From NCBI GenBank assembly GCA_039707655.1, contig CM077667.1:157088642-157152641 (forward strand): a DNA stretch of 64,000 nt, written 5' to 3'. Shown here piece after piece: positions 11,168 through 22,105 of the stretch (within the stretch, counting starts at the first letter, position 1; every line of letters starts with the position of its first letter). Made by a program: the position numbers and the translations under genes. Origin of the DNA: Elymus sibiricus. Lineage: Eukaryota; Streptophyta; Magnoliopsida; Poales; Poaceae. The notes beneath the pieces were generated by a model that saw only the letters and a program-made list of their open reading frames with translations, made no database searches and was not told the DNA's origin.

Positions 11168-12542
11168 AGAGGCACTAATGAAGCAAACCATTGTTTGATA
11201 CTTTTTTTTATCACGGACTGTTCTTTGTAGTTTTTTCATATTTTTATTTATCTTGTTGCATTGTTTAGCATTGAGTTTAAATTCCACTTTTCGGTGTAAT
11301 TGAGCCATATTTTGTATAAGGTATATTTTGAGGTAGCTAAAAAAGCCTTATGGACGTTAAGTTTTTCTCTCGCCGTGGATTTTTCTTTTAGGCCCGTTGC
11401 TTGCTTCAATCCTGACTCTGTCATTGCCATTTATGTTTGATGACTCGTCTATGAATTTTGAACAGCACGAAAGGCTCTCTACTGCTATCAGGTGGTTAGT
11501 GTTGTTAGACCATCTCTAACAGACCCCATATAATGCCCCGACCCGCAAATAACTGCCAAAACATGGGTTCGCGCGAAAAAAGCTGCCCGATCAGACCCCG
11601 CAAACGCATCGGACCCGTAAATATTGTGGGGGTGCGGCAAAATTCCCACCCCAACCCGCAAAAACGCATGTTCTCCCCCTCACCCCGTTGGTGCCCTGTA
11701 TATAGCGGGAGCGGTTGGCAGCGGGGAAGGGAGGGGGACATTTCAGCCCACGCTTTTCCCCACCCAGCGCCGCCTACGATTCCGGCCATACCAGCCGTCG
11801 TGATCACGCCGGTGGGTCACCGTCTACGATTCTGGCCATACCAGCCGTCGGGATCACGCCGACGGGCCGCCACACGCCCGAGATTGACCTCCACCACTTC
11901 CTCCTGCCTCGGCCGGCTGGAAAGTTACAGATAGGCAGCTGTTTGTCGCGCCTGCCGTATTTGGCGCTTCCGGCCACCGGCGGCTGCGCCAAGCCATGGA
12001 TTGGCCGGGGAGCACCCCGCACAGCCCCGGCAAAGCCCCAACGCCGCATGCAAGTACTGGTTCGTCCTCTAGCCGCCGTCGTCGGTTTGCCGACAAGGAC
12101 TCGACCGGCCGTCGCCTGGGCTCGGTGCTCTTGCAGTGGCTCGCCGACTCGCCGATGCCGCTCATATAATGCGACGACTACACACAAAAAGTGCTGCGAC
12201 TAACATCTAGCACGCCGCAACACCCCGGATGGGTATTCTTCAAATGCGAAAACAACGGGGTATGTTCTTGTTTTCATTCGGCTTTGTCAACCTATTTGGT
12301 TCAATTTTGGTAGCTTATTGAGATGGTCATGTGTGTAGGAAGGTGGATGATCATTTTGGTATTGGGAAGAAGAATACATCGATTTATTAATAGGAAGAAA
12401 CTTAATAGATGTTCGTGCACTCGTTGGTAGAATTGAGGTTAATGATGCGACTGCATGTGCAATTAGAGAAGAAACTAGAGGGGAAGCAACGTCTATTTCT
12501 TTAGAATCAAAGAAGAGAATGAAGAATGCAAGGTCTACTTCT
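11168..12542 (+). repeat. Copy 1 of a ~1.75 kb-spaced direct duplication
   Basis: From gaggcactaatgaagcaaacc onward this stretch repeats at 12914, offset by 1,746 bp, with many substitutions and small indels. It includes a shared PIF/Harbinger insertion at the same position in both copies (11508 and 13248). Copy 1 is bounded left by the Sirevirus LTR and right by a short LTR-end remnant. Confidence 0.75.
11508..12542 (+). mobile_element. PIF/Harbinger-like element, truncated copy
   Basis: It begins after TTA with gaccatctctaacagaccccatataatgcc, a decayed form of the GAGCATCTCTAGCAG terminus seen in the second copy at 13248. GC-rich leader sequence with a TATA-like tgtatatagcgg follows near 11695. 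The right end is missing. Confidence 0.55.
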
Positions 12543-12583
12543 TTAGCCTATTCACCCCCCTCTAGTCAACCATATCGATCCTT
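12543..12583 (+). mobile_element. LTR 3'-end remnant
   Basis: The phrase tattcacccccctctag followed by tcgatcctttca resembles the end of the Sirevirus LTR at 11130-11167 (aatcacccccctctag...cggtcctaca). Only about 40 bp remain. Confidence 0.35.
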
Positions 12584-12913
12584 TCAAAATCGCATGAGTG
12601 GAAAGAGCTTTCTCAGCTATGAGTATTATCAAGACTGAGTTGAGGAACATGATGAGTGATGATTGGCTGAATTATCGGATGGTTTGCTATATTGAGCGAG
12701 ATGTATTTACAAGTACTGATGACGATGATATTGTATATCGATTTCAATCATATGGGTCACACAAAGGGCTTTTACGTCATCGAAGAGGTATGTTTTTAAA
12801 GTTTTATTAATGATAATCGCTTCACTTGATGTTTATGCCTTCTTTTGTGAAAATTTTCTTTTGATGTCTTGAAGGTGTTGATTCTTCTTCCACCGTTGAT
12901 GAGGTTATGCGAG
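12584..12913 (+). pseudogene. hAT transposase C-terminal dimerisation region, fragment
   Basis: The frame 12598-12810 reads MERAFSAMSIIKTELRN followed by MSDDWLNYRMVCYIERDVF. This is the conserved ERAFSAM...LRN.M.D.WLN..LV.YIE pattern at the carboxyl end of plant hAT (TTF-type/DUF4371-like) transposases, needed for dimerisation. The rest of the transposase (normally 600-800 residues) is missing. The segment directly precedes copy 2 of the local duplication. Confidence 0.7.
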
Positions 12914-14290
12914 GCACTAATGAAGCAAACCATTGATTTGATACCTTTTTTTATCACGGACTGTTCTTTGTAGTTTTTTCATATTTTTATTTATCTTGTT
13001 GCATTGTTTAGCATTGAGTTTAAATTCTAATTTTTCCGTGTAATTGAGCCATATTATGTATAAGGTATATTTTGAGGTAGCTAAAAAAGCCTTATGGACG
13101 TCAAGTTTTTCTCTCGCCGTTGATTTTTTAGGCCCGGTGCTTGCTTCAATCCTGGCTCCGTCATTGCCATTTATGTTTGATGACTCGTCTATGAATTTTG
13201 AACAACACGAAAGGCTCTCTGATGCTATCAGGTGGTTAGTGTTGTTAGAGCATCTCTAGCAGATCCCGTATAATGCCCCAACCCGCAAAATAACCGCCAA
13301 ATACGGGTTCGTGCGAAAAAACTGCCCGGTCAGACCTCGTAAACGTGTCGGATCCGTAAATATTTTGGCAGGGCGCGGCAAAATTCCCACCCAACCCGCG
13401 AAAATGCAGTTTCTCCCCCTCGCCCCGTCGGTGCCCTATATATAGTGGGAGCGGTTGGCGAGGGGACATTTCAGCCTGCGCTTTTCCCTACCTACCTTCG
13501 CCAGGCCACCACCTACGATTCCGGCCATACCAGCCGTCGGGATCACGCCGGCGGGCCGTCACACGCCCGAGATTGACCTCCACCACTTCCTCCTGCCTCG
13601 ACCATCCAGAAAGTTGCAGGTTGGCGGCTGTTTGTCGCGGCCACCCGATTTGGCGTTTCCGGCCACCGGCGACTGCGCCAAGCCATGGATTGGCCGAGGA
13701 TCACCCCGCACAGCCCCGGCAAAGCCTACTGGTTCGTCCTCTAGCCGCCGTCATCGGTTTGCCGGCAAGGACTCGGCCGGCCGTCGCCCGGGCTCGGCGC
13801 TTGCATAGCGGATCGCCGGCTCGCCGATGCCGCTCATACAGTGCGACTAGTGCACACAAACAGTGTTGCGGCTAACATCTAGCACGTCGCAACACGCCGG
13901 ATGGGTATTCTTCAAACGCGAAAACGACGGGGTATGTTCTTGTTTTCATTCGGTTTTATCAACCTGTTCGGTTCAATTTCGGTAGCTTATTGAGATGGTC
14001 ATGTGTGTAGGAAGGTGGATGCTCATTTTGGTATTGGGAAGAAGAATACATCGATTTATTGATAGGAAAAAACTTAATAGATGTTCATGCACTCGTTGAT
14101 AGAATTGAGGCCAATGATGCGGCTGCATGTGCAATTAGAGAAGAAACTAGAGGTGAAGCAATGTCTACTTCTTTAGAATCAAAGAATAAGAATGAAGAAT
14201 GCAAGATCAAGAATTCGCAGATCAACAATGAAGGCATGAAGAAGATGTTGGTCCAACTAGTGTGAGCAGTTATGAAAGTTGGATATCTTC
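12914..14290 (+). repeat. Copy 2 of the ~1.75 kb-spaced direct duplication
   Basis: Homologous to 11168-12542, with the same internal Harbinger insertion. Here the left flank is the hAT remnant, so this copy keeps the ancestral arrangement, and copy 1 lost its left part to the Sirevirus insertion or a deletion. Confidence 0.7.
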
Positions 14291-14567
14291 TAAAATGCCT
14301 AATTGTGGTTCTTGTTTTTTTTATCTTGCTATTCTAGCAAATATTTGGTGAATTATTATGTATCCAATGCCCTTGAAGAAAATAAAGAAGCAAATAAATG
14401 TGTTTTCATGCCCGAAATTGAAATGCAAATTACTGATTTACGGGCTATCCTTTTTTACGGGTCTGGTCTGCTCGGCCGCCGCCCGCGCCGGTCCGCAAAG
14501 CCGTTTTTCTGCGAACTCTAAACACATTTTGTGGATCGACATTATACGGGGTGTGGTATAGATGCTC
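13248..14567 (+). mobile_element. PIF/Harbinger-like non-autonomous transposon
   Basis: Left end GAGCATCTCTAGCAG follows TTA at 13245-13247. Right end ...tatagatgctc at 14567 reads, in reverse complement, GAGCATCTATACC..CCCGTATAATG, matching the left TIR. The right target duplication is TTG instead of TTA, a single change. The interior has a GC-rich leader (13260-13830) and a weak 68-codon frame at 14059 (LIDVHALVDRIEANDAAACA) that may be a remnant of the Myb/NAM-associated partner protein of such elements; this is a guess. No DDE transposase is present. Confidence 0.6.
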
Positions 14568-14625
14568 TTGGTTGTCAACAAAACAACGAAGTCGTCGTTT
14601 TGAGTCTAGTCACACCCACTTTCTT

Positions 14626-14968
14626 GGGAAATTTTTTGTTTTTGTCACTCTAGATTTTGCCAATTTTCTTTATGCCACTCTAGATTTTGACATTTTACTT
14701 TTGCCACTCTTAGCTTTTGACAAGTATCACAATTGCCGTTTAATGACAAAAGCAAAGTAATTTTGTCTCACTTTTTCCACTCTTAGCTTATGACAATTAT
14801 CACTCTGAATTTTTTTGTTTTTGCCACGAAATGACAATTGTGATAATTGTCAAAAAATGAAGTGGCAATTGTGATAATTGTCAAAAACTAAGAGTGGCAA
14901 AAGTGTAATGGCAAAATCTAGAGTGGCATAAGAAAAATTGACAAAATCTAGAGTGGCAAAAATTGCCC
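14626..14968. mobile_element. MITE with long terminal inverted repeats (Mutator-type?)
   Basis: The left end gggaaattttttg...tcactctagattttg and right end ...caaaatctagagtggcaaaaattgccc are inverted copies, and the similarity extends about 150 bp inward with the repeated phrase ccactctagattttg. I could not find a clean target duplication, so the superfamily is uncertain. It lies just upstream of the DUF1618 gene and may supply part of its promoter. Confidence 0.6.
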
Positions 14969-15178
14969 AGCGTGGAGGGCTTCAGGCGCCCGAGACTTTG
15001 GCCCATGAAACGGCCCGGCCCGGACCGCCCCTGCCCCTTCCCAGGCCGCCGCAACCAACAGCGGAAGACATTCTTCCCCTCTCCCCTCAATCATCAAAAC
15101 GAAAACAAACGAGACATTCCTCTCGAGACGAACCCTAGATCCGAACTGGCCTTCCGTCAGCTTCCTGTTCCGTCCGAC

Positions 15179-18100
15179 ATGGAAGTTCGTCGGCGTCTTC
15201 ATCCGCCACCCGGCGCGGAGCTCTCCCGCTCTCACCCTCACTGGGTGATGTTAGATCGCTTCGTCCACTACAAGGCGTACGCGGGTGAGGCTGTTGCGGA
15301 GGAAGAAATGGACGGCACGCAATCGGCGATCTCCTTCACCTGCACCAACATAAGCATCGCCGTCTCTCTCAGGGTTGCTGAACCGCCCGCTGTGTCCCGT
15401 CTCTACCTCCACTGGCCGGAACGATCGATGACGGCGTCGTTGAGCCAGGTGAGTCAGCCGTTCATCATCGCGGCTCACGGCCGCTCCATACTTTTCCAGG
15501 CGCATGCCCCCTTCGTTGGAGATAGCTGTCCGGCATTCTACTATTACCCCATAGACTATTTCCTCTACACAGCCTCTGGCCCAGAGAAGTCTCCTTGTCT
15601 CATGCGACTCCCGCCTTGCTTCGATGGTGGGGACAAGAACCCGGACATGGATGTTTACTTCCGCCCGTACCGTCTCCAGCAGCTGCGGCCTATGTGGCGT
15701 GATGACATCGGCCTCCTTTGCCGTGGCAATGGGGAGTTCGTGGTGGCGCAGCTCACATTCGGCGGCCAGCTCTGCGTGCTACACCGTAAACCTGGGGAGG
15801 AGGAGGGCGACTTGAATTGGAGCGTCAAAAATATGCCCTTACCTGACGACAAGAGCATCCCAAACCTGCTGTGTGGTTCGTGGCAAACGGACGCTGTCGT
15901 CCCCTATGGTGATTGTTACCTGTGCTGGGCCGATTGCTACCTGGGCTTGCTTTTTGTCGGTGTCATTGACAAGCGGACGAAGCCCCCGCGCTATGTCCCC
16001 TTACCTGATGGTCTGGATTCCAATCGTCTGTGCATTGACCCAGGGTATCCTGACCTGGCCCGTCGTGTCTGCGTCTCTGGGTCCGGCTTGATTAACCTTA
16101 TCTGTGTTGGTGATCGTGCTGGCTGCAGTGTGTGTGCCAGTTCTTATTCTGCTTTCAGTATCACAGTATGGACTTTGACCAGCTTCAGGGAAAAGAGATG
16201 GGAGAAATATGCCACCATGGAAGACAGCAAGTTCTGGGCTGCTCTTGATTTTGACAAGCGTCTTCCGCGTGTGCTACCAGAGTTCCCTACCATCAGTTTG
16301 GCTAATCCTGATGTTGTCTCCTTCCGGTTGAATGGTGGTAATAAACTTTTCTGGCTGATTGAGATCGACATAAAGAAGGAAGTGCTGGGGTCAACCAGTC
16401 TCTACATCTTTGAAGAAGAAGAAGAAGAAGAGGAATGCTCCACTGACATGGCCCACTGGAGATCATTTCCTGGCTACTCCTTTGTCCCCAGCCGGTTCAC
16501 CCGATACTTGGACCAGCATGCCGTCAGAAGGTAACAATGCCTCATGTTCATCTATGCCAGTATTTACTCTTGGCCTCACCATTAATGTGAAATATTACCA
16601 CTTGGTAGTATTAGCCAGTAGTATTATTTGTTATTGTTATTTATGTTCCTGTAGATTTTGAAATTCAACAAAGTAAGGTGTTTTGTGGCTTGGCAAATTA
16701 GCATATCAAATTAAGATAACAAAATCTAAAACTGAGTGACTAACCAATCCGGCGAACTGTGGTTTACTCAATGTTCAGGATATCGGTAACTTGTAGCTGC
16801 TCGGTCGGGTGAGTATGGTTTAATATGGATTTAACATGTGCTATGGAGAAAATCAAGCCTCCCTACCATCTTGGAATCGATGGCCGTAGTGATCACCGCG
16901 TAGTCTTTCTCTGAATGTCCAACAACATCCATTATTGCATTTTTTGCCTCTATTAGCTCACCATAGATTCTGGCCATAGATTGACCGTCACTATCAGCCA
17001 ATTGAAGCACCTTCACCAATGGCTCAAAAACCTTGCATAGACCATAGTACATACCCAAGTATTAGTCAACACTCAAGACTGCACAAAACAGCCACTAACT
17101 AGAAGTCTAAAACATAAAACAGCCACTAATTAGAACATAAAACAGCCCATACCTTGACGGGAAGAGACACATTTTCCAATAGCCCCTACTCATGATTGTG
17201 GCATGAGTCAATTTTCCTTTCTTTGTTCTTGTGTGCTTGCATTCTCCCCAAGCATCACTACAAACCATTGCTCTTAATTCCTTCTTCTTAGCAGCCAAAG
17301 TTTGCAAAGTAAGGAATGCCGAAGCAAATCTTGTCACTCGTTCTCACGATGTCTCTCTTTTTAGTATATGACCTCCTCAAGGACAATGTTTTATGATGTG
17401 CATAAAGGAAAATATTCATGTCCTTGGATTTAGTGATTGTAGGACCAAATTGTTTCAACCTCCCAACATCTTCTACCATTAAGTTGAGGGTGTGAGTTGC
17501 ACATGAGGTCCAAAAGGTCTTTGGCCATGAGTCTTTGGGCAATGCCTTTGCTCCCATGTTGTTGGAAGCATTATCCTGACTACTTGCACAACACTATCAG
17601 CACCTACAAAGCAATGAAAGTGAAAGAATATTGATATAAAGGAAGTCATGACGTTGAACTACATTCGTTATGCCTTTAGAGAGGCAAAAAAAGATTGTTC
17701 AGTTTTATACTTATGTATTTTTGGTTCCTTCCGAATCTATCATAGCCGCATGAATATGATAATTTATGGTATCATGCTTGTGTTCACACTATCACATGAG
17801 TGAGGACAAATGTTCAATACTACTGCATGTTGTTTACACTTCATGAGTAACAATTCTACGTATGCTAAATAGCATTAATCATCCTCTGGATGCATTACGG
17901 GGCTGTTTGGTTCGAGCCAATGCCGGCCTTGTCAACTGTTGGCTCGCCAAATAATTGGCGATTGTTTTGGCCGCCCACTGGCTGCCAAAAAGTTGGCAGG
18001 AAGGTGAACTAGCATACTGTGAAGGGCTTGGGCGCACCAAATTTTTGGCATCCATCCAAATGAGTATCAGGGGCTGGGTCAATGCCAATTTTTTGGTGGG

Positions 18101-18809
18101 GCGAAGGCATCAATCGAAACAGCCCCTACAAATTGACAACACCGTTAATGTTGCACTCCAGAGCCAATCAGCCTATCAACATGTTTGTATTACTAGCTCC
18201 ACAAATTAGCTATTGTTGAGTTGTATGAACTTTTATTGTAGTCGATCAGAGCTGATAGATAGTACATTGTAGGGTCTGAACTAGTAATGCAGATGTTAGT
18301 TCCCAAATCTACAAAGCAGCGTGCATCATACTGTGAACTCCTTGGGCTACAGTCCTGCAACGGCAATCATGCTGTAAAGACTACTCCCTCCGTTCCTAAA
18401 TATAAGTCTTTTTAGAGGTTCCACTACGAACTACATACGGTGTATATAAACATACTTCAGAGTGTAGATTCACTCATTTTGCTCCGTATATAGTCTTTAG
18501 TGGGATCTCTAAAAAGACTTGTATTTAGGAACGGAGGGAGTACTTTGCAAAGTCAATGAAATCATGGTTATAATTATTGATGTGGCTTGCTCTACCTGTG
18601 CTTTTTATTCAGACAGCTTGCTGTAGTGTCTAGCCTAGGGTTGTATATTGGTGCTTGCCGCCTACCTGAATGATTTTGTTTCTGTAACGAGCCGCATTGG
18701 TTTTCTCGCGGTCTAACTTTGATTCGTATGCTGCAGTCTGGAACTCAGCGAGAAGTTGCAGAATATAAGACTTGAGCAAGCTAAAGGAAAGAGATTTGTT
18801 GAAGAGTGA
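15179..18809 (+). CDS. DUF1618 domain protein, two exons, apparently intact
   Basis: Grass genomes carry many DUF1618 genes of unknown biochemical role. Exon 1 is 15179-16530 and exon 2 is 18737-18809, giving 474 residues. I chose ATG 15179 because the product starts MEVRRRLHPPPGAE and reaches the family's typical HWVMLDRFVHYKAYAGE motif after about 20 residues. The frame is also open back to 14963, but that part is low-complexity and probably leader. Exon 1 ends AGAAG/GTAACA. The acceptor GCTGCAG at 18736 restores the frame exactly (AG+T) and adds 23 codons, LELSEKLQNIRLEQAKGKRF and so on, before TGA. If unspliced, exon 1 stops two codons past the junction. A Glu run lies near residue 415. 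There are no stops or frameshifts, in contrast with everything else in the window. The 2.2 kb intron holds transposon debris. Expression cannot be judged from sequence. Confidence 0.8.
16820..17590 (-). pseudogene. hAT transposase fragment inside the DUF1618 intron
   Basis: Three overlapping minus-strand frames together give the central part of a hAT-type transposase: WPKTFWTSCATHTLNLMVEDVG, then TRFASAFLTLQTLAAKKKEL, then a C-terminal helix region with FEPLVKVLQLADSD. These match the CAAH.LNL.L.DI, TRF.T.F and PL...LR...D blocks of the family. Frames are shifted relative to each other, and both the N-terminal BED zinc finger and the dimerisation domain are absent. The fragment is antisense to the host gene and presumably spliced out with the intron. 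Confidence 0.7.
17899..18126. mobile_element. MITE with GGGGCTGTTTGG termini and TAC target duplication
   Basis: The left end ggggctgtttggttcga and right end tcgaaacagcccc are inverted repeats. The 3 bp TAC flanks both sides (17896-17898 and 18127-18129). A 3 bp duplication and this terminus fit a Tourist/PIF-Harbinger-type MITE. Inside is a run of ttggc motifs in both orientations. It is 228 bp long and non-coding. Confidence 0.65.
18384..18540. mobile_element. Stowaway MITE (Tc1/Mariner)
   Basis: CTCCCTCCGTTCC...GGAACGGAGGGAG inverted termini, flanked by TA on both sides (18382-18383 and 18541-18542), 157 bp. The two halves are complementary along most of their length, so the RNA would fold into one hairpin. 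It lies in the DUF1618 intron, about 200 bp upstream of the acceptor. Confidence 0.9.
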
Positions 18810-19400
18810 AGAGCTTATGCTAGGAATGGTTCGGCAGATAGAAGAAACCAGGAATACTTTTTATTATTGGTCTGTCTTGTCTTAATTTTTCTTCTGGGGC
18901 ATTGAAAAAGTTTACCTTTCTGGTGTACTTTGGACCAATTGATCTATTTTGTATAACATGATTTTCTCTTTATAACTATAGTGTAGTGTCAAAAACGCTC
19001 TTATATTATGGGACGGAGGGAGTAGTAACCAGGTTTATATCCTTAATCAATAGAGGAAGTAGCTCACTAGGAGCATCACCCATTCACTCGTTGCAAAAAG
19101 GTGATCTTGCTATTATGGCTAATTCCTGTGCAATGACATTAGCTTCCCTAGGAGGCTAGGACAGAGTTGAAAGGATATAGAGCTGAACTCAAACGCCACT
19201 CAATGCAGAAAGATGATATAGCTATTTTGGCTAATTTCTGGGCAACAGCATTCGCTTGGGAGTTGGGAGGGATTACGATAGAATCTGAGCTTGTGCCAAA
19301 ATAGTAAAGAACTTCCTGGGCAACTGGATTGAAGATGAATGGTACAGATTTAGGTGGAGGGATCTCAGCCACTTAGGCCTTATTTGGTTGCTAGGGAAAG
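18810..19400. other. DUF1618 3' flank with a Stowaway end remnant
   Basis: Probable 3' UTR of the DUF1618 gene from 18810. A truncated Stowaway right end (acgctcttatattatggg then acggagggagta) sits at about 18985-19023 without its left partner. Between 19060 and 19370 two related phrases (gatgatatagctattttggctaatttctgg and gatcttgctattatggctaattcctg) form a diverged direct repeat. No gene is seen. Confidence 0.5.
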
Positions 19401-19449
19401 AAATTCCGTGTAAAATAGGCACGGGTGTGATTTCCTTATCAAAAAACTC

Positions 19450-19800
19450 CAAGACTCCACCTTTATCATATATTTCATATATTACATTAGATAGATATCA
19501 TATTCATGGAATACAATTCACTTTCAAGATGCCTTGATGGTGAAATGGTAGACATGCGAGACACAAAATCTCGTGCTGAAGAGCGTGGAGGTTCGAGTCC
19601 TCTTCAAGGCATAATATGGAGAATGCTCATAGAAGTACTCCGGAAATCTGGACCTGGCGTTCTCCTCTATCTTCTGAGGTCCTTAACCATCTCCCTTAGA
19701 AAAGTAGACAGTAAAGACATTGAAATCCATCGGGTGTCTTCTCACTGTCATTTGGCACTTCAAGGAGTTCTATGTGGACAAAAAAGAGACCGTCTTCAAG
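19450..19800 (+). other. Plastid DNA insertion (NUPT) around trnL-CAA
   Basis: The segment contains a plastid tRNA-Leu(CAA) gene plus flanks that read like the plastid trnL-CAA neighbourhood (gaatgctcatagaagtactc... and catcgggtgtcttctcactg downstream). Both edges are estimated, because plastid and nuclear sequence cannot be separated by eye. Several substitutions show it is not recent. Confidence 0.65.
19531..19611 (+). tRNA. trnL-CAA: Plastid-derived tRNA-Leu(CAA) copy, degenerate
   Basis: The 81 nt segment has a paired acceptor stem (GCCTTGA with TCAAGGC), discriminator A, a long variable arm and the GGTTCGAGTCC T-arm of a type II leucine tRNA. The anticodon loop reads CACAAAA. The CAA anticodon is kept, but position 33, an invariant U in working tRNAs, is A. 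It is therefore most likely a dead nuclear copy. As a plastid-type tRNA in the nucleus it would also lack its normal context. Confidence 0.75.
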
Positions 19801-21945
19801 CACGGCGCCGCTTCACCAGGAAACTGGGACTCATATTCAACCTCGGGTTAACCAAGCAAATCAACGTCGCTGCCTGCCGACAAGGGATGAAAGGAGTTGT
19901 TGCAACTCGGCGTGGTTGCCGGATCCGAATCTGCATAGGGAAGCCACGGGAGGAGCTGCCACTTCACTAGGAAACCGGGACTCATATTCAACCTCAGGTT
20001 AACCAAGCAAATCAATGCCGCTGCCTGCCGACAAGGGATGAAAGGAGCTGTTGCAACTCGACGTGGTTGTCGGATCCAAATCTGCATAGGGAAGCCACAA
20101 GAGGAGCTGCCACTTCACTAGGAAACCGGGACTCATATTCAACCTCGGGTTAACCAAGCAAATCAATGCCGCTACGTGCCGGCAAGGGATGAAAGGAGCT
20201 GGAGGTAATATCATTGGCAGTCATGAAACTTGCGATGGATGTTCAATTTGATGCTAAAACTTGCAAAATACGGATTTACAATCATCTAACTTGTTGTTTG
20301 GTGCAAATACGGTGCTTTCTACTGCATCTAGGCGTACACCCTGCCTTCGTGACATGGCATGCGTGGCAGCTGCCCCACATGTCAGTGGCTAGGAGTTTAT
20401 TTTTCGAAATAGCTCCCTAGACTTTTTTTAATTACACAAAAAAGTATAAATGAGACACTTGTCAGTGAACAGTGTAAGAGTAAAATAAATTTCGTTTGGA
20501 GGGGGATGGAGTTTTCCAACCGAGAACATCTGGGCCTGCCAGCTCAAATGGGCTATGATATGTGGAGCCTATTTTGCACCTTTTGATTTTTTTAGAAAAA
20601 ATGCATGTAAATTATGATCTCAGTACTTCAAATATATTTTATGGATTAAAAAATGTTTGTATAATTTAAAGTAACCTGGCCATTTGTAAAATTACAATTC
20701 AAAATTATACAAAAATTGTATTGCTCATAGTTGAGCGAATATTTTAACATAAAAATAAGAGAGAGCCGCTAAGTCTCGAACCCAAGAGGCCACGACCAAC
20801 GACACCCTTAGTGCTCTATTGTCTATACATACAGAAGATGATTAGTAAATCAAAAAGTTGAATATAAGCCTGAGTATTTTTTTTATTTAAACATAAGTAA
20901 TAAAATTATGTTCAAATATTTGTGTGTTGAAAATATTACACATACAAACGATGATTAGTGAATAAAATATCAAAATATAAACATATGTATTATATTAGAC
21001 ACGAATGAATATTCATATCAACAAATTATATTTTAAATTATGAATATGTACTTACTTGGAAACGGAACTGTACAAATGTGCATATAACTATTGATTTTTT
21101 TTATAATTAAAATAATATTTTGGAAAATACTTGTGTTATTTTAAATTATACAATCATTTTCGTAATTCATAAATATTATTTTAAATTTATATATTTTTAA
21201 AATTATACATGAACAGTTCTGAAAGTAATTTATTTTGTTTGTATTAACAATATTTATAACACTGATATTTAAACATTATTTTTCTGATCGAGATCATAAT
21301 TTACAAGTTTCTCAAAAAAAAAGATTCTAAAAAAGTTGAAGGTGCAAAATGGGCTGCACTGATTATAGGCCATTTGAGTTGACAGGCCCACGTGTTTAAG
21401 GGAGAGCATATAATAAATTGTTATTTCCTTTTGAAGCATCAAGTCGTTGTTGGTCGTGGTGGTAGACCAGGTGTGTGCAATTTTTGAGGTTCGAACCCTG
21501 GCCCCTCCAAATCATATTTATAATTTGGTCGCCTATTCGAATCCTGGACCCTCCAAACCATATTTATAATTTTGTTTCCTCTTATGCCACTGATATGTGT
21601 GTCTCATCTAGGCTTTTCTGCGTAGTTAAAAAATTAGGGAGTTATCTGAAAAACATTTACTCCAAGCCACTGACATGTGGGTCACTATCATGTTGGTATG
21701 CCACGCAGGCAAGGTGTACGTCTGAATACAGTAGAATGCACTGTATTTGCACCAAACAACAAGTTAGATGGCCACAAATCCGTATTTTACGAGTTTTAGC
21801 ACCAAACTGAACATCCAACGCAAGTTCTATGACCGCCAGTGATATTACCTCAAAGGAGCTGTTGCAACTCGGCATGGTTGCCGAATCCGAATCTGCATAG
21901 GGAAGCCACAGGAGGAGCTGCCGCTGCCGCTGCATCTGCATGGAA
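19801..21945 (+). repeat. 151 bp tandem repeat, split by a MULE
   Basis: The phrase cttcac(c/t)aggaaac(t/c)ggg occurs at 19811, 19962 and 20113, each 151 bp apart. The last unit is interrupted at 20201 by a MULE and resumes at 21852 with aaaggagctgttgcaactcgg, ending near 21945. Each unit includes ggatccgaatctgcataggg. The repeats can be read as an Arg-rich peptide on the plus strand, but no family is recognised and no start is convincing. Confidence 0.8.
20202..21851. mobile_element. Mutator-like element (MULE) with ~240 bp TIRs
   Basis: The left end GAGGTAATATCATTGGCAG and the reverse complement of the right end GAGGTAATATCACTGGCGG begin inverted repeats that match for about 240 bp. A 10 bp direct repeat AAAGGAGCTG flanks the element (20192-20201 and 21852-21861), close to the 9 bp usual for Mutator. 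The core (20420-21440) is AT-rich without a transposase. Around 21470-21570 the phrase cctggaccctccaaa(t/c)catatttataatttg is repeated twice. Confidence 0.85.
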
Positions 21946-22105
21946 AATAAGCCAGAAATTAGACACATCGGGAGAAGGGGCACGTCAGAGAGGTGGAGGC
22001 CGCTGGAGCAGGGCGAGGTGGCAGTCGGTAGAGAAGGTCGTGTGGCCGGAGCTTAGAACAAGGTGGATGTGCTTGGTCACCAGAGGAGGCCGCTCGGTGG
22101 GGGTT

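Noticed and set aside
19148..19372. 74-codon minus ORF with NAVAQKLAKIAI, vaguely LINE RNase H-like
   Set aside because: Only a few residues fit and no neighbouring LINE domains are present.
21470..21570. tRNA-like ggttcgaaccctgg in the MULE core
   Set aside because: Only a T-arm-like sequence; no acceptor stem or anticodon arm can be drawn.
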